Assembly: GCA_001896885.1 (NCBI GenBank)
Contig: MKRJ01000013.1
Coordinates: forward strand, 186,001 to 250,000
Direction of reading: 5' to 3'
DNA from: Rhizobiales bacterium 65-79
GTDB taxonomy: Bacteria; Pseudomonadota; Alphaproteobacteria; Rhizobiales; Rhizobiaceae
Length of the DNA: 64,000 bases
How positions within the stretch are numbered: position 1 is the first letter of the stretch; the number at the start of each line of letters is the position of its first letter. The position numbers were made by a program, and so were the translations under genes. This document shows, one piece after another, positions 35,560 through 44,289 of the stretch. The notes beneath the pieces were generated by a model. That model was not told the origin of the DNA. It saw only the letters and a program-made list of their open reading frames with translations, and did no database searches.

Positions 35560-37965
35560 TCACACTCCGAACGGCGTCCAGATCGATTTGATGCGGTTCG
35601 CCTTGAACAGGAATTCCTCGCCCTGGCCCTCAGTCGGATCGTGCCAGTCGCGCGCCTTGCCGTTGTTCACCCAGGTGGATTTGAGATTGCCGGCCGATTC
35701 CCGTTCCACCATGGCCGAGCCTTCGGCCGAGCCGAAATACCAGTGCGCGGCGATGTCATCGTGCTTGGCCATCACCGAGGCGAGCTGGTCGCGGTCGCCG
35801 GTGACGATGTTGACGACACCGCCTGGCACGTCGCTCGTGTCGAGCACCTGGTAGAGGTCGCAGGCCGCCAGCGGCTGGCGCGGGGAGGGCGTCGCGACCA
35901 CCCGGTTGCCCATGGCGATCGCCGGCAATGCCAGCGACAGGAAAGAGAGCAGCGGCGCCTCGTCCGGGCAGGAGATGCCGATCACCTCAAAGGGCTCCGG
36001 CAGGGCCAGCGACAGCATGCGCGGCTGCGGGCCGCGCACCGCGCCGTCATATTTGTCGGCCCAGGCCGCGTAATACATGACGCGCGCCACGGAAGCGGCG
36101 ACTTCCTTCTTTGCCTGAGCCGGACTGGCGCCGGTCGCCTGGCGCAGGCGCGCGGCGAATTCGTCGCCGCGAAGCTCCAGGTTCTCGGCGAGGAAATAGA
36201 GCACCTGCGCGCGGGCATGGCCGGTCATGCCGCTCCAGCCTTCGGTCTTGCGTGCCGCCTCCACCGCGTTCCTGATATCCTTGCGGTTGCCGAAGCCGGC
36301 TTCCGTGACGGCTTTCCCGGAATGGTCGAACACGGGATAGGAGTAGCCCGAATCCGGCCGCGCCTGCTTGCCGTCGATATAGAGCTTCACGGTGCGGTCG
36401 AGCGCGCGGGGCGCGCTGCCCGGCAGCCCTTCTTCGGCCGGAAGCGGCGCTTCGAGCGGCGGTGCGACGCGCGCCGGCTTTGCCTTCTTCAGCCAGGCAG
36501 GCGTCAGATATTCATGCATGCCTTCGCGGCCGCCCTCGCGTCCGAAGCCGCTTTCCTTGTAGCCGCCGAAGCCGACGGCGCCGTCGAAGAGGTTGGTCGA
36601 ATTGATCCAGACCACGCCCGCCTTCACCCGCCTCGCAGTGTCGAAGGCCGTGTCGAGATTCTGCGACCAGATCGAGGCAGCGAGGCCGTAGCGGCTGTTG
36701 TTGGCGAGCTGCACCGCCTCTCCCGGCGTGCGGAACGTCATCGCGGCCAGCACCGGCCCGAAAATCTCCTCCTGCGCCAGCGGCGAGGCCGGCGAGACAT
36801 TGGTGAACAGGCTCGGCGGAAAGAAACAGCCGGGGCGGCCCGAAAGCTCCTTCGCCCAGCTCGGCTGGAAGAGCGATGCGCCTTCCCTGACGCCGGCCTC
36901 GACCTTCGCCGTGATCGACCGGATCTGGACCGGCGCGACGACGGCGCCGATATCGGTCGACTTGTCGAGCGGGTCGCCGACGCGCAGCTTCTCCATCCGC
37001 TCGCGCAGCTTGCCGTAGAAGCGCTCCGCGACGCCTTCCTGCACCAGCGCGCGGGAGCCGGCGCAGCAGACCTCGCCCTGGTTGAACCAGATGGCGTCGA
37101 CCACGCCTTCCACCGCCGCGTCGAGATCGGCGTCGGCGAAGACGATGAAGGGCGACTTGCCGCCGAGTTCGAGCGACAGCTTCTTGCCGGTGCCGGCGGT
37201 CTGTTTGCGGATGATGCGGCCGACCTCGGTCGAGCCGGTGAAGGCGATCTTGGAAAAGCCCGGATGCGCGACCATCGCCGCGCCGGTCTCTCCGCCGCCA
37301 TTGACGATGTTGAAGACGCCGGCCGGCAGCCCCGCCTCGTTGCAGATCTCGGCGAAGGCGAGCGCGGAGAGCGGCGTATGCTCGGCCGGCTTGAGCACAA
37401 CGGTGCAGCCGGCAGCGAGCGCCGGCGCGACCTTCCACGCCAGCATCAGGAGCGGAAAATTCCACGGGATGATCTGGCCGCAGACACCGGCCGGAACGTA
37501 GCCCGGAAACTGTTCGTCGCGAAGCTCGGCCCAGCCGGCATGGTGGTAGAAATGCCGCGCGACCAGCGGGATGTCGAGATCGCGCGTCTCGCGGATGGGC
37601 TTGCCGTTGTCGATAGTCTCCAGCACGGCGAGGAAGCGCGCATGCTTCTGCACCGAGCGGGCGAGCGCGTAGAGATGGCGGGCGCGCTCGTTGCCGGAAA
37701 GCGCCGACCACTTCGCGAAGGCGGAGGCTGCGGCCTTGACCGCCTTGTCGACGTCCTTCTCGGTTCCTTCCGCGACCTCGCCGATCTCTTCGCCGGTCGA
37801 AGGATTGAAGACCTTGAAGGTCTTGCCGTCCGGCCTGGTGAAGCGGCCGCCGATGAAGTGCCCGAACCGGCCGCCATGGCGCTTCAGCCAGGCGCGCACA
37901 TGGGCGTCCTCCTCGGGCGCCGGGCCGTATTCCATGGTGCGCAATATGTCCTGGATCTGGTTCAT
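35560..37965 (-). CDS. Two-domain aldehyde dehydrogenase (ALDH16 type)
   Basis: An 801-residue fusion of two ALDH domains. Domain 1 (about 35-505) is complete: IPWNFPLLMLAWKVAPALAA, FTGSTEVGR, the Glu motif LELGGKSPFIVF and the catalytic Cys in NQGEVCCAGSR. Domain 2 (about 560-801) keeps only an incomplete ALDH fold and has no catalytic Cys motif. This layout is that of the ALDH16 family. Between deoA and deoC it probably oxidises the acetaldehyde released by deoC. ATG 37965 is the family start. Confidence 0.9.
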   Translation of the reverse strand: MNQIQDILRTMEYGPAPEEDAHVRAWLKRHGGRFGHFIGGRFTRPDGKTFKVFNPSTGEEIGEVAEGTEKDVDKAVKAAASAFAKWSALSGNERARHLYALARSVQKHARFLAVLETIDNGKPIRETRDLDIPLVARHFYHHAGWAELRDEQFPGYVPAGVCGQIIPWNFPLLMLAWKVAPALAAGCTVVLKPAEHTPLSALAFAEICNEAGLPAGVFNIVNGGGETGAAMVAHPGFSKIAFTGSTEVGRIIRKQTAGTGKKLSLELGGKSPFIVFADADLDAAVEGVVDAIWFNQGEVCCAGSRALVQEGVAERFYGKLRERMEKLRVGDPLDKSTDIGAVVAPVQIRSITAKVEAGVREGASLFQPSWAKELSGRPGCFFPPSLFTNVSPASPLAQEEIFGPVLAAMTFRTPGEAVQLANNSRYGLAASIWSQNLDTAFDTARRVKAGVVWINSTNLFDGAVGFGGYKESGFGREGGREGMHEYLTPAWLKKAKPARVAPPLEAPLPAEEGLPGSAPRALDRTVKLYIDGKQARPDSGYSYPVFDHSGKAVTEAGFGNRKDIRNAVEAARKTEGWSGMTGHARAQVLYFLAENLELRGDEFAARLRQATGASPAQAKKEVAASVARVMYYAAWADKYDGAVRGPQPRMLSLALPEPFEVIGISCPDEAPLLSFLSLALPAIAMGNRVVATPSPRQPLAACDLYQVLDTSDVPGGVVNIVTGDRDQLASVMAKHDDIAAHWYFGSAEGSAMVERESAGNLKSTWVNNGKARDWHDPTEGQGEEFLFKANRIKSIWTPFGV

Positions 37966-38008
37966 AGCGTGCTCCGAAAGCCTGCCGCGGGCGAGGACGA
38001 TTTGACTA

Positions 38009-38137
38009 CCCCCTCTCCGTCCGCTTCGCGGACACCTCTCCCCCACTCCGTGAGGGGAGAGGACGGGTGCCCGGTTTGGCTCCTGTCCTCTACCCCTTCA
38101 GGGGGAGAGGTGTCCCGCGCAGCGGGACGGAGAGGGG
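38009..38137. repeat. Long inverted repeat between aldehyde dehydrogenase and deoC genes
   Basis: Outer arms CCCCTCTCCGTCC (38009 onward) and GGACGGAGAGGGG (ending 38137) pair exactly, and inner pieces (GACACCTCTCCCCC / GGGGGAGAGGTGTC) extend the pairing. The total is about 129 bp, related in sequence style to the element at 35379-35536. Confidence 0.75.
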
Positions 38138-38169
38138 AATGTTTGTTCATCATCTGGAATACGTCTGGG

Positions 38170-39198
38170 TCAGCCCATCCCGTGCCGGTCCGCCGACGAA
38201 TACCGCCCGGTGACGAAGTGCTCGATCTGGCGCTCGATGTCGCCGAGCAGCGAGCTTGCGCCGAGGCGGAACAGGTCAGGTTCCATCCAGTCGCGGCCGA
38301 GCTCCTCCTTCATGAGGATCAGCCAGGCGAGCGCGTCCTTGGCGGCGCGGATGCCGCCGGCTGGCTTGAAGCCGATCCTGTAGCCGGTCGCCTCCAGATA
38401 GGCGCGGATGGCGCGCACCATGACCAGGCTGACGGGCAGCGTGGCGTTGACGGCTTCCATGCCGGTCGAGGTCTTGATGAAATCGGCGCCGGCCATCATC
38501 GCCACCATGGAGGCCTTGTAGACATTGGTCAGCGTCTTCAGCTCGCCGGTGGCGAGGATGGTCTTCAGATGCGCCTCGCCGCAGGCCTCTCGCATTTGTC
38601 GGACCTCGTCATAGAGCGCCGGCCAGTTGCCGGTCAGCACATGGGCGCGGGTGACGACGATATCGATCTCGGCCGCGCCCTCGCCGACCGCATAGCGGAT
38701 TTCGGCAAGCCGCTGCGGCAGAGGCGTCAGCCCGGCCGGGAAGCCGGTCGCCACGGACGCGACCGGAATGCCCGAGCCCTTGAGTGCCTTCACCGCCGTC
38801 GGCACCATGGCGGGATAGACGCAGACCGCGCCGGTATGCAGCCGGTGGCCTGAAAGCCCGAGCGCCTCGACGAGGTCGTCGCGCAGCGGATGCCGCGCCT
38901 TGGCGCAGAGCCGCTCGACGCGGCCCGGCGTGTCGTCGCCGGCGAGCGTGGTGAGGTCGATGCATTCGATCGCGCGGACGAGCCACGCGGCCTGCCAGGC
39001 CTTCTTGACCGAGCGCCGGGTCGTCAGCGTCGCGGCGCGGCGCTCGGCGGCCGAGAGGTTGACGTCCATCGCCTCGAACAGGGCAGGGTCGAGCGCCATG
39101 CCTTCGTTGCGCCTGATCGGAGAATGGACCGGGACGAGGCCCTTCTCGGTGGCCGGCCGGGCGTCCGCCATGCGCGCGGGATCCGTCTTGACGTTCAT
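38170..39198 (-). CDS. deoC: Deoxyribose-phosphate aldolase
   Basis: Cleaves 2-deoxyribose-5-phosphate to glyceraldehyde-3-phosphate and acetaldehyde. The Schiff-base Lys is in ADFIKTSTGM; CIDLTTLAGDD and KPAGGIRAAKDAL complete the active site. At 342 residues it carries a longer N-terminal extension than the E. coli type. ATG 39198 overlaps the punA stop (ATGA). The ALDH gene downstream can remove its acetaldehyde. Confidence 0.94.
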   Translation of the reverse strand: MNVKTDPARMADARPATEKGLVPVHSPIRRNEGMALDPALFEAMDVNLSAAERRAATLTTRRSVKKAWQAAWLVRAIECIDLTTLAGDDTPGRVERLCAKARHPLRDDLVEALGLSGHRLHTGAVCVYPAMVPTAVKALKGSGIPVASVATGFPAGLTPLPQRLAEIRYAVGEGAAEIDIVVTRAHVLTGNWPALYDEVRQMREACGEAHLKTILATGELKTLTNVYKASMVAMMAGADFIKTSTGMEAVNATLPVSLVMVRAIRAYLEATGYRIGFKPAGGIRAAKDALAWLILMKEELGRDWMEPDLFRLGASSLLGDIERQIEHFVTGRYSSADRHGMG

Positions 39199-39992
39199 GC
39201 GATTTCTCCGATCGCTTCGCGGAGGATCGTGGCCAGCCGCGCCCCGCCGACCGGCGCCATGTCCTTCGTCTCCTGGTGGGAAAGTTCCGCCCCGGTCATG
39301 CCGGCGGCGAGATTGGTGATGACCGAGCAGGCGGCGACGCGGAGCCCGAGGAAGCGGGCGAGGATCACTTCCGGCACGGTCGACATGCCGACCGCGTCGG
39401 CGCCGAGCAGGCGCGCCATGCGGATCTCCGCCGGCGTTTCGAAGGACGGGCCCGAAAGCCACATATAGACGCCGCGATGGAGCGTGATGCCGGCGGTCCC
39501 CGCGGCTTTCCCGAGCACGTTGCGGAGCTCCGCGTCATAGGCGCCGGTCATGCCGACGAAGCGGCGGTCGCTCGGCTCACCGATCAGCGGATTGGCGCCG
39601 GAGAAATTGATGTGGTCCTCGATCAGCATCACCGATCCGGGCGGCATGTCCGGCTTGAGCGAGCCGGCCGCATTGGTCAGGAGCAGCGTCGTCACGCCGA
39701 GCCCGGCGAGGATCTCGAGCGCCGGGCGCATGGCGGCGGCATCGCCCTTTTCGTAGTAGTGGACGCGGCCGGCGAGCATGAGGAGGGGTTTCCCCGAAAG
39801 CCTGCCGGCAACCAGTTCGCCCGCATGCCCGCTGACGCCGCCATGCGGGAAGCCGGGCAGGTCGGCATAGGGGATGCGGATCGCGTCCTCGACCTCGCCG
39901 GCGAGGCTGCCGAGCCCGGAACCGAGCACGAGCGCCGTGGTCGGCGCGAAGCCGGAGAGCCTGTCGACCAGGAGGTCGAGGGCAGGCTTCAT
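39195..39992 (-). CDS. punA: Purine-nucleoside phosphorylase (PunA/XapA type)
   Basis: Phosphorolysis of purine (deoxy)nucleosides. The 265-residue trimeric-type enzyme shows VLGSGLGSLA, GRVHYYEKGD, LLTNAAGSL, SGPSFETPAEIRM and AVGMSTVPEVILA. Start and stop overlap cdd upstream and deoC downstream (ATGA on both sides), so the operon is tightly coupled. Confidence 0.95.
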   Translation of the reverse strand: MKPALDLLVDRLSGFAPTTALVLGSGLGSLAGEVEDAIRIPYADLPGFPHGGVSGHAGELVAGRLSGKPLLMLAGRVHYYEKGDAAAMRPALEILAGLGVTTLLLTNAAGSLKPDMPPGSVMLIEDHINFSGANPLIGEPSDRRFVGMTGAYDAELRNVLGKAAGTAGITLHRGVYMWLSGPSFETPAEIRMARLLGADAVGMSTVPEVILARFLGLRVAACSVITNLAAGMTGAELSHQETKDMAPVGGARLATILREAIGEIA

Positions 39993-40381
39993 TTCAGCGT
40001 CTCCCCGCTGAACCCGAGCGGCAGCATCTCGCCCATCGTCACCGTTTCCACGATGCCGGTATCATCGCACAGATAAAGCTTCGTGTCCGCTGTGGCGAAT
40101 TCGGCGAGCCGCTGGCGGCAGCCGCCGCATGGCGTGATGCGCGCCATCTTCTCGGCGACGACGGCGATCTCCGTGATCTTGCCGCCGCCGCCCATGACAT
40201 AGTGGCCGAGCGCGGTGGTCTCGGCGCACCAGCCTTCCGGATAGGAGGCGACCTCTATATTCGCGCCGGCATGGATGCGGCCGTCTTCCGTCCTCAGCGC
40301 CGCCCCGACAGGAAAGCGCGAATAGGGCGAATGCGACCTGGCCATGGCGGCTCGTGCTGCGAGGAAGAGATCGTGGGACAT
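39989..40381 (-). CDS. cdd: Cytidine deaminase
   Basis: Zinc deaminase that turns cytidine and deoxycytidine into uridines, feeding deoA and upp. Zinc and catalytic residues are in EGWCAETTALG (CAE) and ITPCGGCRQRL (PCxxC). The protein has 130 residues from ATG 40381; the extended upstream frame runs through short repeats and is not coding. Confidence 0.95.
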   Translation of the reverse strand: MSHDLFLAARAAMARSHSPYSRFPVGAALRTEDGRIHAGANIEVASYPEGWCAETTALGHYVMGGGGKITEIAVVAEKMARITPCGGCRQRLAEFATADTKLYLCDDTGIVETVTMGEMLPLGFSGETLK

Positions 40382-40390
40382 TATGAGTTC

Positions 40391-40514
40391 CGGCAATCGG
40401 CAATCGGCAATCGGCAGTTTGGCGAGGCGCGAGAGACGGCAAGCGACCGGCAGTGACGGCTGACGCAAAAATCAGACCCGACTGCCGACTGCCCAATACC
40501 GATTGCCGATTGCT
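40391..40514. repeat. Heptamer repeats forming an inverted repeat between permease and cdd
   Basis: CGGCAAT is repeated three times in tandem at 40391-40411, and an inverted set (ATTGCCGATTGC) lies at 40502-40513 with GACTGCCGACTGCC before it. The two arms could fold the whole gap into one hairpin. Confidence 0.6.
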
Positions 40515-40519
40515 TCATC

Positions 40520-41491
40520 TCACCTTTCCTTCACATAGGGCACGCCGCCGGCGCGCGGCGGGATCGCCTTGCCGATGAAGCCCGCGAGCAGCACGCAGGT
40601 CAGCACATAGGGCAGCGCCTGCATGAGTTGAGCCGGAAGCTTGCCGATGCCCGGGAGCGCGATGCCCTGGTAGCGGATGGAGATCGCGTCGAGAAAGCCG
40701 AAGAGCAGGCACGCCAGCATCACGGGCACCGGCTTCCACTTGGCGAAGATCAACGCGGCCAGCGCGATGAAGCCGCGGCCTGCCGACATGTCCTTGACGA
40801 AGCTGGCCTGCTGCGCGATCGACAGATAGGCGCCGGCCACGCCGGTCAGGATGCCGGTGCAGATGACCGCCCGATAGCGCAGCCAGGCGACCGATATGCC
40901 CGCCGTATCCACCGCCGCCGGGTTCTCGCCGACGGCCCGCAGCCTCAGGCCGAAGCGCGTGCGGAACAGCACCCACCAGGTGAACGGCACCATCAGGAAG
41001 GCGAAATAGACGATGATCGAATGTCCGGAGATCACGTTGGAATAGATCGGCCCGACGATCGGGATCGGGCGGATTGCGTTGGCGCCGGGCAGGGCGATGT
41101 CGCCGAAGCGCGCCGCGCCTGAGACCGACGGCGTCCGCCCGCCCTGCTGGAACCAGGCCTGGCCGAGGATCACGGTCGAACCGGAGGCGATGAAGTTGAT
41201 GGCCACGCCGGAAACGATCTGGTTGCCGCGATAGGAGATCGACGCGACGCCGTGGACGAGCGACATGGCGATCGAGACGATGATGGCGACGCCGAGGCCG
41301 ACCCAGGCCGAGCCGCTGACATAGGCCGCCGCCCCTGCCGCGAAGGCGCCGGCGAGCATCTTGCCTTCCAGCCCGATGTCGAAGATGCCGGACCGCTCCG
41401 AATAGAGTCCCGCCAGCGCCGCAAGCAGCAGCGGAACGGAGACCCGCACCGTCGCGTCGGCGATCTGGATGAGCACCATATAGGAATTCAT
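40520..41491 (-). CDS. Nucleoside ABC transporter permease (NupC/BmpC type)
   Basis: A 323-residue inner-membrane permease of the BPD_transp_2 family with about eight to nine helices. Characteristic pieces are YSERSGIFDIGLEGKMLAGA near the start and AGRGFIALAALIFAKWKP. Paired with the next permease upstream (stop 1 bp before), the double ATPase and the BMP-type binding protein, it makes a complete nucleoside importer. Confidence 0.9.
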   Translation of the reverse strand: MNSYMVLIQIADATVRVSVPLLLAALAGLYSERSGIFDIGLEGKMLAGAFAAGAAAYVSGSAWVGLGVAIIVSIAMSLVHGVASISYRGNQIVSGVAINFIASGSTVILGQAWFQQGGRTPSVSGAARFGDIALPGANAIRPIPIVGPIYSNVISGHSIIVYFAFLMVPFTWWVLFRTRFGLRLRAVGENPAAVDTAGISVAWLRYRAVICTGILTGVAGAYLSIAQQASFVKDMSAGRGFIALAALIFAKWKPVPVMLACLLFGFLDAISIRYQGIALPGIGKLPAQLMQALPYVLTCVLLAGFIGKAIPPRAGGVPYVKER

Positions 41492-41492
41492 G

Positions 41493-42629
41493 TCAGCGCG
41501 CCTCCGCCTTGGCCGCGATGCCGACCGAACGGGGGGACAGGCTGGCGAAGATCGTCTGGATCGCCGGCCGGAACATGTGCTCCAGCGCGCCCGCGAAGAG
41601 GATGACGAGGCCCTGGATGATGACGATCATGTCGCGCGAGATTTCCGGCATCTCGAAGGAAAGATCGGCGCCGCCCTGGTAGAGCATGCCGAACAGGATC
41701 GCGGCCGGGATGATGCCGAACGGGTGAGAGCGCCCCATCAGCGCCACCGCGATGCCGACGAAGCCGGCGCCGGATGCGAAATCCAGCGCCACGTGGTGCT
41801 GGTCGCCCATCACGACGTTGATCGACATCAGCCCCGCCAGCGCACCGGATATCAGCATGGTGATGATGATGATGCGGGATTCGTTGATGCCGGCATATCG
41901 TGCGGCCTCGGGGCTGAAACCCATGGTGCGCAGTTCGTAGCCGAAACGCGTGCGCCACACCAGCGCCCAGACGAAGACGGAGGCGGCCAGCGCCAGCAGG
42001 AACGAGACGTTGAAGGGCGCTGAGCGCACCGTCATGCCAAGGGCGTCGAAGATGAAGTTGAGTTTCGGCAGTTGCCCGCCGGGCAGGAAGTCGCGCGTTT
42101 GCGGCGCCATGGTGTTCGCGGCCTTGAGCGGTCCCACCAGGAGATAGACCATGAGGCTCGCGGCGATGAAGTTGAACATGATCGTGGTGATGACGATATG
42201 CGAGCCGCGCCTGGCCTGGAGATAGGCGGGGATCAGCGCCCACAAGGCGCCGAAGAGCGCCGTGGCGACGATCGCGAGCGGGAAATTGATCCACCACGGG
42301 AAGGTGGTGTCGAGCGAAAGGCAGACGATCGAAAGGCCGAGGCCTCCCACATAGGCCTGTCCCTCTCCGCCGATGTTGAACAGGCCGCAATGGAAGGCCA
42401 CCGCGACGGCGAGGCCGGTGAAGATGAAATTCGTGGCGTAGTAGAGCGTGTAGGCGATGTTCTGTCCGCCGCCGAGCGCGCCCTTGACGAGGATCACCGC
42501 CGCCTCGAAGGGGTTCTCGCCGACGATGAGCACGACGAGGCCGGCCACCAGGAACGCGACCACGACGTTGATCAGCGGGATCAGTCCGTAATCCACCCAG
42601 CCGGGCAGCTTGGCATAGGGCGTGCTCAT
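41493..42629 (-). CDS. Nucleoside ABC transporter permease (NupB type)
   Basis: A 378-residue permease of the same family as its partner. It has CGLFNIGGEGQAYVGGLG, the coupling segment GYELRTMGFSPEAARYAGI and GAGFVGIAVALMGRSHP. It overlaps the ATPase stop by 4 bp (ATGA) and precedes the second permease by 1 bp. Confidence 0.9.
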   Translation of the reverse strand: MSTPYAKLPGWVDYGLIPLINVVVAFLVAGLVVLIVGENPFEAAVILVKGALGGGQNIAYTLYYATNFIFTGLAVAVAFHCGLFNIGGEGQAYVGGLGLSIVCLSLDTTFPWWINFPLAIVATALFGALWALIPAYLQARRGSHIVITTIMFNFIAASLMVYLLVGPLKAANTMAPQTRDFLPGGQLPKLNFIFDALGMTVRSAPFNVSFLLALAASVFVWALVWRTRFGYELRTMGFSPEAARYAGINESRIIIITMLISGALAGLMSINVVMGDQHHVALDFASGAGFVGIAVALMGRSHPFGIIPAAILFGMLYQGGADLSFEMPEISRDMIVIIQGLVILFAGALEHMFRPAIQTIFASLSPRSVGIAAKAEAR

Positions 42630-44158
42630 TCGGCCGCTTCCTTCGATTCCACGCCGGCCATCAAGAGGCCGAGTTCGCCTTCGGTCGCGTCCGGTCCGCG
42701 CTCGCCGACGATGCGCCCGTCGAACATGACCAGGATGCGGTCGGAGAGCGAGCGTATCTCGTCCAGTTCGACCGAGACCAGCAGCACGGCCTTCCCCCGG
42801 TCGCGCATGTCGATCAGCCGCTTGTGGATGAATTCGATGGCGCCGACATCGACCCCGCGCGTCGGCTGGCCGACGATCAGGACGCCGGGGTCCTGTTCCA
42901 TTTCCCGCGCGAGCACGATCTTCTGCTGGTTGCCGCCGGAGAAATTCGCCGTTTTCAGCCGGCAGTCCGCCGGCCGGATATCGTATTTCTCGATCTTCTC
43001 GGCGGCGTCGCGGCGGATCGCCGGGATGTCGAGGAACGCCCCCTTCAGATATTGCGCCTCGTCGTGATAGCCGAGGATCGAGTTCTCGTTCTCCTCGAAG
43101 GCGAGCACCAGGCCGACATGATGGCGGTCCTCGGGCACATGCGCCAGCCCGTGCTCGCGCAGTTCCCCCGGGTCGGCGTTGCCGGTGACCTCGATCGGCT
43201 TTCCGTCGAGCAGCACGCGGCCGGAGACGGCGTGGCGGATACCCGCAATCGCCTCGATCAGTTCCGACTGGCCGTTGCCGGCGACGCCCGCGATGCCGAC
43301 GATCTCGCCGGCGCGAACGCCGAAGGACACGTCGTTCACCATGGTGACGCCGCGCGTGTCCTTCACCGTCAGGCCTTCCACGACGAGCTTGAAGTCGCCG
43401 GGCCTGGCCTCGCCCTTGTCGACGCGAAGCAGCACGCGCCGCCCGACCATCAGTTCGGCGAGTTCGCCGACCGTCGTCTCCGCGGTCTTGCGCGTATCCA
43501 CCATCGTGCCCTGCCGCATGACCGAGACATTGTCGGTGACGGCCATGATCTCCCGCAGCTTGTGTGTGATGAGGACGACGGTCTTTCCCTGTTCCTTGAG
43601 CTGCCGGAGGATGCGGAACAGGTGGTCGGCTTCCGCCGGCGTCAGCACGCCGGTCGGCTCGTCGAGGATCAGCGTCTCGGCGCCGCGATAGAGCGCCTTG
43701 AGGATCTCGACGCGCTGCTGCAGGCCGACCGGCAGCGTCTCGATGATGGCGTCGGGGTCGACGGTCAGCCCGTATTCGCGCTCCAGCCGCTGCAGCTCGG
43801 ACCGCGCCTTGGCGATGCTGGCCCTCAGGAGCGCCTCGCCCTCCACGCCGAGGATAACGTTTTCGAGGACCGTGAAATTGTGCACGAGCATGAAATGCTG
43901 GTGCACCATGCCGATGCCGGCGGCGATGGCATCATTCGGCGTGTCGATCCGCGTCGGCTTGCCGTTGACCCGGATTTCGCCGCTGTCGGCCTGGTAGAAG
44001 CCGTAGAGGATGGACATCAGGGTGGATTTGCCGGCGCCGTTCTCGCCGACGATGCCGTGGATGGTGCCCTTTTCCACGGTGAGATGGATATCGCGATTGG
44101 CGCGGACGGCGCCGAAGCTCTTGTTGATGCCGATCAGCTCGATTGCGGCTTCCGCCAT
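42626..44158 (-). CDS. Nucleoside ABC transporter, double ATP-binding protein (NupA type)
   Basis: A 510-residue protein with two fused ABC ATPase domains. Domain 1 has Walker A GENGAGKSTLMSILYG and Walker B LILDEPTGVLTP; domain 2 has a degenerate Walker A (GVAGNGQSELIEAI) and signature FSGGNQQKIVLAREM. This asymmetry is normal for sugar/nucleoside importers of this class. It is the first gene of the operon that ends with deoA. Confidence 0.93.
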   Translation of the reverse strand: MAEAAIELIGINKSFGAVRANRDIHLTVEKGTIHGIVGENGAGKSTLMSILYGFYQADSGEIRVNGKPTRIDTPNDAIAAGIGMVHQHFMLVHNFTVLENVILGVEGEALLRASIAKARSELQRLEREYGLTVDPDAIIETLPVGLQQRVEILKALYRGAETLILDEPTGVLTPAEADHLFRILRQLKEQGKTVVLITHKLREIMAVTDNVSVMRQGTMVDTRKTAETTVGELAELMVGRRVLLRVDKGEARPGDFKLVVEGLTVKDTRGVTMVNDVSFGVRAGEIVGIAGVAGNGQSELIEAIAGIRHAVSGRVLLDGKPIEVTGNADPGELREHGLAHVPEDRHHVGLVLAFEENENSILGYHDEAQYLKGAFLDIPAIRRDAAEKIEKYDIRPADCRLKTANFSGGNQQKIVLAREMEQDPGVLIVGQPTRGVDVGAIEFIHKRLIDMRDRGKAVLLVSVELDEIRSLSDRILVMFDGRIVGERGPDATEGELGLLMAGVESKEAAE

Positions 44159-44289
44159 CCGCCTGCCTCGTTCCCCGGAGGAATTTTTATCGTTTGGTCA
44201 AGGATTAGCACGACGCTTCCGCGCTGCCAATCGACACGGCCGCGCCGACACTCTCGACAAATCGGTGCCCGCTTGTCAATTTCGCAACC

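Noticed and set aside
35641..38853. 1070-residue open frame on the plus strand
   Set aside because: Antisense to the ALDH16 and deoC genes and running through a non-coding inverted repeat; composition is that of an antisense GC artefact.
40391..40411. Tandem repeats considered as a CRISPR array
   Set aside because: The unit is only 7 bp without spacers and there are no cas genes in the window.
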